This document shows, piece by piece, positions 25,401-32,488 of a stretch of 41,758 nt of DNA. The position numbers and the translations under genes are program-made. The notes below the pieces were generated by a model. It did not search any database. It was not told the DNA's origin and was given only the letters and a program-made list of their open reading frames with translations. Each line of letters starts with the position of its first letter. The stretch's first letter is position 1. The DNA comes from Frankia torreyi (GTDB taxonomy: Bacteria; Actinomycetota; Actinomycetes; Frankiales; Frankiaceae): positions 50,730 to 92,487 of the forward strand of contig NZ_JYFN01000003.1 in the NCBI RefSeq assembly GCF_000948395.1, in the 5' to 3' direction.

Positions 25401-26442
25401 CGCCCGTGAGCGGGCGGCGTACGCGCTGTCCGGGCTGGTCCTCGCGATCGGCGCGGCCTGGAGCCTGATCTTCTACTTCCTGCCGGAGCGCTATGGCCAG
25501 GCTCTGCTGGGCGACACCTGGGAGGGGACGAAGGGCATCCTGGGCCTGTCGATCCTGCACTATCTCGCGGCGGCGGTCCCGGTGGGACCGGCCTGCATGG
25601 TCTACGCGCTCGGTAAGACCAAGATCACTTTTAGGCTGAACGCGGCCTTCGCCCCGATGCTGCTCGGATTTCCCATCCTCGGGGCGGTTCTCGGCGAGGC
25701 CCGCGGCGCGGTGATCGGATTCAACATTGCTTTTTGGGCTATTGCTCCGGTGTGGTTCGTTCTGCTCCGTCGGCTCGGGCGCGAACACGACGCCGAGCAG
25801 GCGGCGCTGCGCGCGGCGCAGGGCGAGCCGGGAACCGCCGTCGATCCGGTGCGTCCGCGCGCCGGCAAATCCGGCAGTGGTGGTGGCGCTCGTGGGCGCG
25901 GGTCGCGGCGGCCCCGGCCGGGGGAGGGGAGAGGCGGCCGCGCGGGATGGTCGGACCGGGGGGCGAGGCCGCCCGAGCCGGTGTCGGCCGGGGCGCCGCG
26001 CGGCGGCGCCGGTCCCGGCACCGCGGGTGGTTGGTCGCCGGAACGGGGACGATCACGCCAGGACCAACGTTCGTCCGGGGGGCGGCGGCCGGCCGGCGGT
26101 CGCCCGGTCGCCGGTGCGTTCGACGAGGTGGAAATGACCGGCGGGTGGGAGTTGCCCGAAGGTTCGGCGCGGCGTGATAGGTCCAGTGCAAAACGACGGG
26201 ATGGAAATAACTCGACAAAAGTTCGGAAATCTGACGTCCCGGAAGAGTTACGACGGGAACTTCCGCGACCGCGGCCGGTCCGCACGGATCGTGACCGTCC
26301 CTCGCCGCGGGGGAAGTCGGGTGAATCCGAGCGCGGTATCGGGTCGGTGGATGATGTGGACGGTAGGGGTCTCGCCCGGGGAGGTCAGCGCGACGGTCAT
26401 CGTCGCGGAACCGGCCCGCGGCGTGGCAGGGGCGACACCTGA
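22402..26442 (+). CDS. Wzx-like polysaccharide flippase with giant disordered N-terminal tail
   Basis: ATG 22402 has GGGAGAG 5 nt upstream; the frame is open from 22324. Residues 1-725 are Pro/Gly/Ser/Arg-rich and disordered. They contain repeats (SPALPA units at 22634-22687, GVPSGP units at 23683-23772) and a short ordered-looking stretch (ITSTIDLSALQHRLRVEQTE). Residues about 728-1126 are an integral membrane domain of MOP/oligosaccharide flippase type, opening with SKAIWTLADQAISSATNAAI and continuing with about 12 spans. Residues 1127-1346 are a basic Gly/Arg tail. Flippases of this kind are normally about 400-500 aa, so both tails are unusual. It would move lipid-linked repeat units across the membrane for the Wzy-like polymerase. 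The final 90 codons have lower GC than the rest. Confidence 0.82.
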   Translation: MTDIDLDLRASGWPEDPPPEDPHSVEQTPHAPRPGAPAPDGSPVAGGQSSPARAYDSAFIGFEVSSVIPPETWAAPAPLPASPALPASPALPASPVHPAPPVHRQPGPGAGPWGQPPGHPGTSEPAPGVPAWPGQQPAPPRPQSTGSGTRPPPPGQGQQPGGGQPLSGPPDPRRTPTAPPAPTSGAGPPDRAATPPPAAHRTPPAGHPTAGPPATDHRPPMSPGGYPAGSGTSPGRPSPPDGSRRGRIPTAGRVPTSPPAGYPAGQAPIVGRVPTGPSPTARGPVGQAPAGPTPAGQTPAGHAAGSQARSDYVRPGQLPPGQTPQGQVPGGRNPTSPGRTGFSQPGWTVSSRPGVGAARPGPAATPPERPPAVLPGLTPALPEGPPGGQMPSPITVEPGVRSVPPASAGPSGPRTPSGPRGPREGRAPSGPGVPSGPGVPSGPGVPSGPGVPLGPDMRDGSRPAPGTRTSAESAGLGWIAVSTAPRASIRSVEAGGPEVGGSLPGFGSTYPAPGPDPGPGPGPGGAAAAGPRPAAGPGVRSQPGPGEAGGGAGAGPSSPETSALPGLRRLPGGSPLPHTITSTIDLSALQHRLRVEQTEIIARVEDPAPRSHRRRRRAAPADVESTQVVSRGSLPGQPRPGGRSDPSGSGAAYEGLADALDTGLIDRRGGRAGGTARRRADVGGVVDDRGRRADHGRRADRTRRVDGDPGEVDDPERGAGPGGGGPSTRSKAIWTLADQAISSATNAAISFLIARQVSDVEYGAFGIAYTLFAIVIGLSRGATCMPLSMHYSGATPSSFRSAASATTGSSFVFGIGIGVGFVGVGLAVGGPVGSSLMAMGFVLPGLLLQDAWRYVFFAMGRPFGAFLNDLVWAVVQLLGIWLLVHRGVTESSPLLLAWGASALVAALIGIVQAGFWPSPGATRRWLAENRTDSTYLAAEFITVQGALQTSMLAIGAVGSLSTIGALQGARTLLGPTTVVGVGVVSFALPEFSKRTSMNVHARERAAYALSGLVLAIGAAWSLIFYFLPERYGQALLGDTWEGTKGILGLSILHYLAAAVPVGPACMVYALGKTKITFRLNAAFAPMLLGFPILGAVLGEARGAVIGFNIAFWAIAPVWFVLLRRLGREHDAEQAALRAAQGEPGTAVDPVRPRAGKSGSGGGARGRGSRRPRPGEGRGGRAGWSDRGARPPEPVSAGAPRGGAGPGTAGGWSPERGRSRQDQRSSGGRRPAGGRPVAGAFDEVEMTGGWELPEGSARRDRSSAKRRDGNNSTKVRKSDVPEELRRELPRPRPVRTDRDRPSPRGKSGESERGIGSVDDVDGRGLARGGQRDGHRRGTGPRRGRGDT
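22634..22687. repeat. 18-bp in-frame tandem repeat in the flippase N-tail
   Basis: Three near-identical copies of CTCTCCCGGCGTCTCCGG encode Leu-Pro-Ala-Ser-Pro-Ala hexapeptides. Two shorter related copies encoding Pro-Val-His-Pro-Ala follow. Confidence 0.88.
23683..23772. repeat. 18-bp in-frame tandem repeat encoding GVPSGP
   Basis: Four nearly identical 18-bp units (CCGTCGGGTCCTGGCGTG type) and a diverged fifth encode collagen-like Gly-Val-Pro-Ser-Gly-Pro hexapeptides in the flippase N-terminal tail. Confidence 0.88.
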
Positions 26443-26676
26443 GCGCCATCACGGCGTCAGTCATAGCTATGACCGTTTACTATCCGCTATCGGCTATGCT
26501 CACAAATCGGTTCGTCAGATCTAGACCGTGGTCCGGCAATCGGGCCGGATGCTCCTGTGGGGGGCCACTTTGAGTCCGCTTCACGTCCTGCTGGAGGTGT
26601 CGGTGCGTCAGCTCGCCGGCTCTCCGATCCGCGTGCGGGCCCGGTCCGCCCGTCCTGAGTCCGAGGCGGGCACGTC
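26443..26676. promoter_or_regulatory. AT-richer promoter-like gap before the wzz-like gene
   Basis: This 234-nt gap contains a perfect palindrome CATAGCTATG (26462-26471), two further GCTAT copies at 26486 and 26493, and -10-like hexamers TACTAT (26478-26483) and TATGCT (26495-26500). The local AT content stands out from the surroundings. No -35 with good spacing is obvious. It probably holds the promoter of the wzz-like gene. Confidence 0.4.
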
Positions 26677-28236
26677 ATGAGCCGCAACGCACAGGCGGGT
26701 GGCGAGACCAGCCGGGCCCCGTCCGCTCCCTCGTTGTTCCGCATCATCCAGCCGCGGCTGCTGATCATCGTGATCGTGGTTGTGATCTTCGCGGCGCTGG
26801 CGGCCATCTACTCCAAGGCGCAGTCGGCCACCTACGCGTCGAGCGCGCGGGTCTTCCTCTCCACCGACTCGGGCACCCTGGGGGCGAGCTCGGTCGACGC
26901 GACCCGCTTCGTCCAGACCCAGGCGCAGTTCGCCCAGTCCTCGGCAGCGGTGGCGGTGATCGCGAAGGACCTCAAACTGTCCGAGTCGGACGTGTCGAGC
27001 CGGCTGAGCACGTCCCCGTCGGACGCGGGCTACTTCTTCGTCATCAAGGGCAAGGGGCCGTCGCAGGAGGCGGCGAACTCCCTGGTCAAGTCCGCCGAGA
27101 CGGCCTACAGCACGCTGCTGACGAATTATGGCCCCAACAGCCAGGAGTCGGTGACCGCGCTGAAAAATCTGCGCGACCGGCTCGTCACTGAGGGGCAGGG
27201 TTCGGCTGCGGGGACAGCCAATGACGTCGGTGTGCGCACCGCGCAGATCCAGGACCTCAACACCAAGATCGCTGCGGCGGAGACTGCGGCGGTGCTGGGT
27301 AGCTCCGCGGTGAAGCTGGCAGAGCCGCCGGTCGCCGACGGTCAGGGCGGTCCCAACCTGCTGCGCAACGTCCTCGTCGCGGTGATCGTGGGCCTGCTCG
27401 GCTCCATCGCCGCTATCTGGATCATGTACCAGCGGCGGCCGACGATCCTCGACCCGCACAACCCGTCGGACACCCTCGGCGTGCCGCTGATCGCCGCGCT
27501 GGAGCCGGGGCGCACGACCGCGAGCGCGGCCGAGACGCTCGTCTCGGCAATGTCGGCGGTGATGTCGCCGACGAGCAAGGTGGTGGCGTTCACCCCGGCG
27601 TCGCGCGGGGACCTCGCCGCCGACCTCGTCTCCTCCGTCGCCGCGGCCTGGTCGGACGACCAGGGCGTCGTGCTGATCCTCGACACCTCCCCGTCGTCGG
27701 AGGTGCGGGCGTCGCTGGAGGGGCTGCCGCGGGCGACCTCCGGGGAGCTGCCCCGCTGGGCGCACGAGCCCACCTGCCTCGCCCGCTCGTCCGGCACCGG
27801 CCGCGGGCACATCCTGTACAACCGCGTCTCGCCGGCCCGGGCGGCGCGCCCCGGCGGCCTCGCGCCGATCCTCGCCGACCGCGCGCCCGTCGTCGACCTG
27901 GTCATCCTGGTCACCTCGGCGCTGGCCGAGCTGCCGATGACCGCGGCGTCGGCGATCCAGGCCGACGCGGTCGTGGTCATCACGTCCACCGAGACGCACC
28001 TCAAGGAGCTGGAGCAGGTGCCGCGGGACTGGCCGGCGCTCGCCGAGCGCGTCGTGGGCGTCGTCCACGACGGCCGGACCGGCATCCGCCGGGCGACCGG
28101 CAACGCCGCCCCGGAGCGTCGCTCCTCGGTCGACACGATCACGTCGAACTCCCCGGTGGGCGGCGAAGGTCCGCCGAGCAAGCGCGGCGGCATGGATCCG
28201 GAGGCCACCGACCGCTACGCCCGTCCCGCCCGGTAA
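26677..28236 (+). CDS. Wzz-like chain-length/transport protein with degenerate BY-kinase domain
   Basis: This 519-aa protein begins with a Wzz topology: a first span (LLIIVIVVVIFAALAAIYS, about 28-46), an extracytoplasmic region that is partly coiled coil (TALKNLRDRL, TAQIQDLNTKIAAAETAAV), and a second span (VLVAVIVGLLGSIAAIWIMY, about 231-250). The cytosolic remainder has the order of a bacterial tyrosine kinase domain (VVAFTPASRGDLAADLVSSV, GVVLILDTSPSSEVRASL, DLVILVTSALAEL). The GxGKS/T Walker A is missing, replaced by ASRGDLAA, and there is no Tyr-rich tail. It probably regulates polymer length or export without kinase activity. It lies after the flippase gene on the same strand. Confidence 0.85.
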   Translation: MSRNAQAGGETSRAPSAPSLFRIIQPRLLIIVIVVVIFAALAAIYSKAQSATYASSARVFLSTDSGTLGASSVDATRFVQTQAQFAQSSAAVAVIAKDLKLSESDVSSRLSTSPSDAGYFFVIKGKGPSQEAANSLVKSAETAYSTLLTNYGPNSQESVTALKNLRDRLVTEGQGSAAGTANDVGVRTAQIQDLNTKIAAAETAAVLGSSAVKLAEPPVADGQGGPNLLRNVLVAVIVGLLGSIAAIWIMYQRRPTILDPHNPSDTLGVPLIAALEPGRTTASAAETLVSAMSAVMSPTSKVVAFTPASRGDLAADLVSSVAAAWSDDQGVVLILDTSPSSEVRASLEGLPRATSGELPRWAHEPTCLARSSGTGRGHILYNRVSPARAARPGGLAPILADRAPVVDLVILVTSALAELPMTAASAIQADAVVVITSTETHLKELEQVPRDWPALAERVVGVVHDGRTGIRRATGNAAPERRSSVDTITSNSPVGGEGPPSKRGGMDPEATDRYARPAR

Positions 28237-28306
28237 CAACCCGGCCCTCGCCCCGCCCTTGCCGGCCGGGCCGCCCACGGCGGCCGGCAGACAGCCAGAG
28301 CGACAG

Positions 28307-28347
28307 ACGGCCCCGCTCCTCGCGCCCTGCGCGTCGAGCGGGGCCGT
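28307..28347. terminator. Strong hairpin terminator between convergent genes
   Basis: Arms at 28307-28318 and 28336-28347 form a perfect 12-bp stem (ACGGCCCCGCTC with GAGCGGGGCCGT) and a 17-nt loop. It lies midway between the wzz-like stop (28236) and the O-methyltransferase stop (28398), which are transcribed toward each other. Confidence 0.8.
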
Positions 28348-28397
28348 CGCCGTTCTGCGAGGGCCGAGCCGTTCCGCGGCCGCGGCCCGGCCCGGCT

Positions 28398-29072
28398 CTA
28401 CGCGCGCACGAGTGCGAGGACGAAGCCGTCCCAGCCCTTGCTGCCCACCGTCTGCAGCGCGGTCGCCGTCAGCCGCGGCTCCGCCCCCACCAGGTCCAGC
28501 ACGGCCCTGGTCCCCTGGACGTCGGGGTCCGCGCTGTCGGGGTCGACGACCGCCCCGCGGCGCACCACATTGTCGATCACGATCGCGCTGCCGGGGCGGG
28601 TCAGGCGCAGCGCGGCGGCGAGGTAGCGCGCGTTGTTCTGCTTGTCCGCGTCGATGAACACGAGGTCGAACGGCTCGGGTTGGGCCGCGATCAGCGCGTC
28701 GAGCGAGTCGACGGCGGGACCGAGCACGACCTGCGCGACGGCGCCGAGGCCGGCGCGCTCCAGGTTGCCCCGGGCCACCTCGGCGTGATGGGGATCGACC
28801 TCCAGGGTGACCACCCGGCCGGTCGGTCCGACGGCCCGCCCGAGCCAGATCGTCGAGTATCCGCCGAGGGTGCCCACCTCCAGCACCCGTCGGCCGGAGA
28901 CCAGGCGGACGAGCAGGGCGAGGAAGGCGCCCTGGTTCGGCGCGACCTCGATCGGCGGCAGCCCGGCCGCGTGGCTCGCGGCCCGCGCCTGCCGCAGCGT
29001 GTCGTCATCGTCGACGAGGGTGTCGACGAGATAGTCGTCGACGGCTCGCCAGTTCTGCACCAGGTCGTCCAC
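28398..29072 (-). CDS. SAM-dependent O-methyltransferase (COMT-like)
   Basis: This 224-aa class I methyltransferase has the full motif series of the caffeoyl-CoA/catechol O-methyltransferase family: PPIEVAPNQGAFLALLVRL, VLEVGTLGGYSTIWLGRAV (SAM site), VVTLEVDPHHAEVARGNLE, FDLVFIDADKQNNARYLAAA (metal-binding Asp) and IVIDNVVRRGAVVD. Length is typical. It starts 66 nt after the Wzy-like gene on the same strand and probably shares its transcript. Family members methylate small catechol-like or acyl substrates; whether this one acts on the polysaccharide is not shown by sequence. Confidence 0.93.
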   Translation of the reverse strand: MDDLVQNWRAVDDYLVDTLVDDDDTLRQARAASHAAGLPPIEVAPNQGAFLALLVRLVSGRRVLEVGTLGGYSTIWLGRAVGPTGRVVTLEVDPHHAEVARGNLERAGLGAVAQVVLGPAVDSLDALIAAQPEPFDLVFIDADKQNNARYLAAALRLTRPGSAIVIDNVVRRGAVVDPDSADPDVQGTRAVLDLVGAEPRLTATALQTVGSKGWDGFVLALVRA

Positions 29073-29138
29073 CGGTGGGCACCTCCATGGTCGCCAGCGT
29101 GGGCGCCGGGCGCCCGGCCGGGGCCCGGCGAGGCGGTC

Positions 29139-30494
29139 TCAGATGCCCGCGAAGGACCTGCGCTGCGCAGGGGGCGAGGGGCTCGGCGGCGCTGGCCCGG
29201 GATCGTCCGCCAGCCGGAGCGACTCCTCCGGCGCGACCGTGAACCAGCCGACGAGCAGCAGGCCCAGGCCGGTGACGACCGGGGCCAGCAGGCCGCCGGA
29301 CAGCACAGTGTAGAAGATCAACACCGACCCGGAGAGCACGAACGACTGCGAGCCACGCACGAACATCGCCACGATGAAGCTGAGGAACGTCACCGTGCCG
29401 AGAACCCCGTACTCGAGGACGAGCTTCGGCACGAGCGCGTAGTTCAGCGGCAGACCGGTGCGGCGGAAGAACTCGCCGGCGTCGCGGTCGGCGAAGCCCG
29501 CGCCGGAGCCGAACACGACCGTCGCCGGATCGCTGCCGAGCGCGTCCCAGGTGCGCTGGTAGGGCTGGACGAAGCGCAGGCTGCCGCTGGAGGTCGACGA
29601 GGACGTCTCCGTCGCCCGGGCCGCGAAGATGCTCGACGCCGGGGTGAAGCTGATGACCAGGGCGATGAGGCCCACGCCGACCAGGGCGGTGAACGCGAAC
29701 TTGGCGCCCTTGTGGACGGCCAGCAGCACACCCGCGAAGGCCAGCAGCAGCAGGCCGGTGCCGGAAACGGTGCTGAGAATCGCCAGCACGAACATGAACA
29801 GCCGCCACCAGCCGCCGTTGCGCAGGACGCAGACCACGATGCCGAAGCCCAGGAACTGCGAGCAGAACGACGCCTCCAGACAGACGAAGGCGTTCGACTT
29901 GTACAGCGACGATCCGTACTGGACCGGGTAGGAAGTGTTGAAGCCGTGCATCAGGAAGTTCGACGGCACGACGTCCTTGACCACGTCGGTGTACGGAACG
30001 CCGACAAGCTGAATCGCGAACTGGAACAGGGCCAGCCCGGCCAGCACCGTGATCATGATGAGGAAGCGGTCGAGCAGCCGGGGCAGCAGCGCCCGGGCGT
30101 CGGCGGGACGCAGGCCGAAGACGAACGGGACATACGTCGCCAGCAGCAGCAACAGCGACGTCAGGGACGTGCTGTCCTTCTGCCGCAGGAAGGAGACGAG
30201 CGCCGACAGCGAGCACGCCGTCATCGCCACCAGGTAGCCGGTCATCCGGCCCGAGTTCCGGCTCAGGCCGCCACGCCGGACCATGATCGCCGCGCACACG
30301 TAGGTGATCGGCAGGATCACCTGGACCTGTGAGCCGCCGACGGGAATGGCGATCCGCTGGAAGAAGATCTCGAAGAACAGCAGAATGGTGAGCAGCCGCA
30401 GCGTCGCGTCGTTGGCCGTCCGGCCGCTGCCCGCCTCCTGGGTCGGGATCACCCACGACCGCGGAATCCTGGTCGTGAGGGTGGTGGTTACCAC
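29139..30494 (-). CDS. Wzy-like O-antigen polymerase/ligase family membrane protein
   Basis: I start at GTG 30494, preceded by a GGGA-containing purine-rich stretch; the frame is open to 30704, but that extension is Arg/Pro-rich without membrane character. The 451-aa product has about eleven hydrophobic spans (LLTILLFFEIFFQRIAIPV, LLLLLATYVPFVFGL, FMFVLAILSTVSGTGLLLLA, FTALVGVGLIALVISF and more). A large extracytoplasmic loop at about 260-330 contains RFVQPYQRTWDALGSDPATV and the glycine-rich FGSGAGFADRD, the common pattern of O-antigen ligases and polymerases. A Pro/Ser tail ends it. It would polymerise flipped repeat units, partnering the Wzx-like and Wzz-like proteins encoded on the opposite strand. 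Confidence 0.85.
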   Translation of the reverse strand: MVTTTLTTRIPRSWVIPTQEAGSGRTANDATLRLLTILLFFEIFFQRIAIPVGGSQVQVILPITYVCAAIMVRRGGLSRNSGRMTGYLVAMTACSLSALVSFLRQKDSTSLTSLLLLLATYVPFVFGLRPADARALLPRLLDRFLIMITVLAGLALFQFAIQLVGVPYTDVVKDVVPSNFLMHGFNTSYPVQYGSSLYKSNAFVCLEASFCSQFLGFGIVVCVLRNGGWWRLFMFVLAILSTVSGTGLLLLAFAGVLLAVHKGAKFAFTALVGVGLIALVISFTPASSIFAARATETSSSTSSGSLRFVQPYQRTWDALGSDPATVVFGSGAGFADRDAGEFFRRTGLPLNYALVPKLVLEYGVLGTVTFLSFIVAMFVRGSQSFVLSGSVLIFYTVLSGGLLAPVVTGLGLLLVGWFTVAPEESLRLADDPGPAPPSPSPPAQRRSFAGI

Positions 30495-30978
30495 TGGTTT
30501 CCCGTCCCCCGTTCTCGGTCGGCGGGCGCGCCGCGGCCGGGTGGGCGGCGGCGAACGCTGCGGACGACAGCCGGGTGACCCCGCATGGCGGCCCGGTGGG
30601 CCGTGCGTGGACGGCACCGTCGGCAAGTCTAACCGGCGCCGATCGGACGCCTCCCACCGTGGTCTTCGGTCAATTCCCGGGGCGTACGGTCGCCCGTCCG
30701 TCACCGCCCGCAGTCGTCCTCGTGGTGTCTTCCGGGAACCTGGCGCCGTCGGGTGAATAATGGCCCGGGCCGCCCGGACGGCTGCGGTCGGAGAAGTTCT
30801 CCGGCCTGGGAACTCCCTGGGTGAAGGCCCGCGTTCCTCGTATCAGGGCGGCGTTATCGGCCGCGGCCGAAGCCTGTTCTCGTACCTGTGCGGCGGGGTC
30901 GGTCGTTCATTGCTGTCGTGATGACGTCCGGTCGTTCCGGCGCCTGGCGACGATCTGTCCTCAGCGTGGAGGTGTAAC
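30495..30978. other. Divergent intergenic region between wzy-like and GH26-like genes
   Basis: This 484-nt stretch has no convincing gene. It holds the inverted repeat listed at 30786-30806, and a good ribosome binding site (GGAGGTG) just before the GTG start at 30979. Translations of short frames in it are Arg/Pro-rich. Confidence 0.6.
30786..30806. promoter_or_regulatory. Operator-like 10-bp inverted repeat centred on GGAGAAGTTCTCC
   Basis: Ten-base arms around a single central base pair throughout, with one G-T wobble (GGTCGGAGAA and TTCTCCGGCC). With almost no loop it fits a DNA-binding dimer better than an RNA hairpin. It lies between the divergent wzy-like and GH26-like genes, 173 nt before the latter. 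Confidence 0.5.
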
Positions 30979-32367
30979 GTGCGCTATTCCGGCATCGTGC
31001 CGGGAGGGCGTCCGCCCCCGTCCGACCGGTTCGGTCCGCAGCGGGGCGGCACCTCGCCGACCCGCGCCGTCTCGATCAAGGGGGGTGGCGGGCCCGGCTG
31101 GCCCGGTGCCGACACCGGCACCATGCCGCTGCCGGGCATCCGGACCTCGGGGTCCGTGGACTCTGGCGCGTCCACGGACCCCGAGCTGTCCGGCTTGACA
31201 CTCTGGCCCGACCAGCCCGACCAGCCCGACGACGCGTCCGGCGGGGTCGGTCCGTCCGGTGGGGTCGGCGGCTCGGGCGGGTCTGGCGGAGCCGGCGGCT
31301 CGGGCGGATCGCGGTGGCGTCTGCCGCCGTCACGCCGCGGACGGGCGTTGGCCGTCACCGGCCTCGCGGCGATCCTCGTGGCCGTGCTCGGTGCCGTCGG
31401 GCTGGTCGTGCTCGGCGGCGGTGGCGATGGTGGCGGCGGCGGTGAGGTTTCGAGGCCGCCCGCCCCGCCGGCGGGCGGCGTCGCCTGGCCCTCGGGCGCC
31501 AACGCCAACCCGCCCCACGACCTGGCCGCGTGGGAACGCTGGCTCGGCCGCCGGACCGACGTCGCCGTCGTATTCACCGTCCGTGACAACTGGCGGAAGA
31601 TTGTCGCCGACGACTGGCCGCTGTCGGGGCTCCGCCCGGACGCCTACGCCGGGAAGGTGTCCATCGCTCAACCGCTGTTCCCGAAGGACGGCAACGAGGC
31701 CGCCTGTGCCCGCGGCGACTACGACGCCAACTGGGCGACGTTCGGGCGGACGCTGGTACGCAACGGCCGACCGGACGCCTACGTCCGGCTCGGCTGGGAG
31801 TTCAACGGCGACTGGTTCTGGTGGTACCCGCGCGACACCGCCACCTGGCGGACCTGCTTCCAGCGGGCGGTGACCGCGATCCGCTCGACCTCGCCCGGCG
31901 TCCGCATCGACTGGAACATCTCGGCCCACCGGGACTCGATGCCGGGCGGCGACAATGTCTGGGCCGCCTATCCCGGTGACGCGTTCGTCGACGTCGTCAG
32001 CATCGACGCCTACGATTCCTACCCGCCGTCCTTCACCCGCGCGACCTTCGACGCCCAGTGCAACCTGGACTCGGGCGCCTGCACGGTCGCCCGGTTCGCG
32101 CGCGAGCATGGCAAGCAGTTCGCCGTGCCGGAATGGGGTGTCGTCCGCTCGGCGGGCGGCGGCGCGGACAACCCGTTCTATGTCCAGAAGATGTACGAGC
32201 TGTTCCAGGCGAACCGGGCGAACCTCGCCTACGAGGCGTACTTCACCGCGACCGATGCGGGCAACGTCCAGTCCTCGCTGGTCGACCCCCCGAGCAACCC
32301 CCGCGCCGCCCAGCGCTACCGAGCCCTCTTCGGCGCGCCGCCGCCACCGACCACACCACCCCGCTGA
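30979..32367 (+). CDS. Membrane-anchored GH26-like glycosidase (first paralogue)
   Basis: The GTG at 30979 has GGAGGTG a few bases upstream. The 462-aa protein has a cytosolic Gly/Pro/Ser-rich tail (1-118, with a GGSGGSGG run), one membrane anchor (ALAVTGLAAILVAVLGAVGL, about 123-142), a Gly linker and an extracellular catalytic domain. The domain matches GH26: VAVVFTVRDNW, DAYVRLGWEFNGDWFWW with the acid/base Glu274, VRIDWNISAH, VDVVSIDAYDSYP and FAVPEWGVVR with the nucleophile Glu385. GH26 enzymes hydrolyse beta-mannans and related polymers. Next to polymer synthesis genes, this one more likely trims or releases the cell's own polysaccharide; that is inference. A paralogue is at 38295. Confidence 0.9.
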   Translation: MRYSGIVPGGRPPPSDRFGPQRGGTSPTRAVSIKGGGGPGWPGADTGTMPLPGIRTSGSVDSGASTDPELSGLTLWPDQPDQPDDASGGVGPSGGVGGSGGSGGAGGSGGSRWRLPPSRRGRALAVTGLAAILVAVLGAVGLVVLGGGGDGGGGGEVSRPPAPPAGGVAWPSGANANPPHDLAAWERWLGRRTDVAVVFTVRDNWRKIVADDWPLSGLRPDAYAGKVSIAQPLFPKDGNEAACARGDYDANWATFGRTLVRNGRPDAYVRLGWEFNGDWFWWYPRDTATWRTCFQRAVTAIRSTSPGVRIDWNISAHRDSMPGGDNVWAAYPGDAFVDVVSIDAYDSYPPSFTRATFDAQCNLDSGACTVARFAREHGKQFAVPEWGVVRSAGGGADNPFYVQKMYELFQANRANLAYEAYFTATDAGNVQSSLVDPPSNPRAAQRYRALFGAPPPPTTPPR

Positions 32368-32437
32368 GGGCCTCCATGGTTCTTCCACCGGGGTCGGCGT
32401 CCGATTTATCCCTGTGGAAGAGACAGCGGGAGCCGCT

Positions 32438-32468
32438 CCCCCGCACACCACCTTCTGGTGGGGCGGGG
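32438..32468. terminator. GC-rich hairpins between convergent GH26-like and SDR genes
   Basis: CCACC-TTCT-GGTGG (32448-32461), with further flanking C/G complementarity, forms a compact stem. Upstream, TCTTCCAC (32381-32388) pairs with GTGGAAGA (32414-32421). The two genes end towards each other here, so bidirectional termination is likely. Confidence 0.5.
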
Positions 32469-32488
32469 GGCGGCGCTGCGGCGGCGGG

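Noticed and set aside
26174-26524. 116-codon open frame overlapping the end of the flippase gene
   Set aside because: It lies mostly inside the flippase gene in another frame, with no recognisable domain and no upstream site.
30815-30830. GGGTGAA motif upstream of the first GH26-like gene as part of a c-di-AMP riboswitch
   Set aside because: None of the other conserved riboswitch elements could be found around it.
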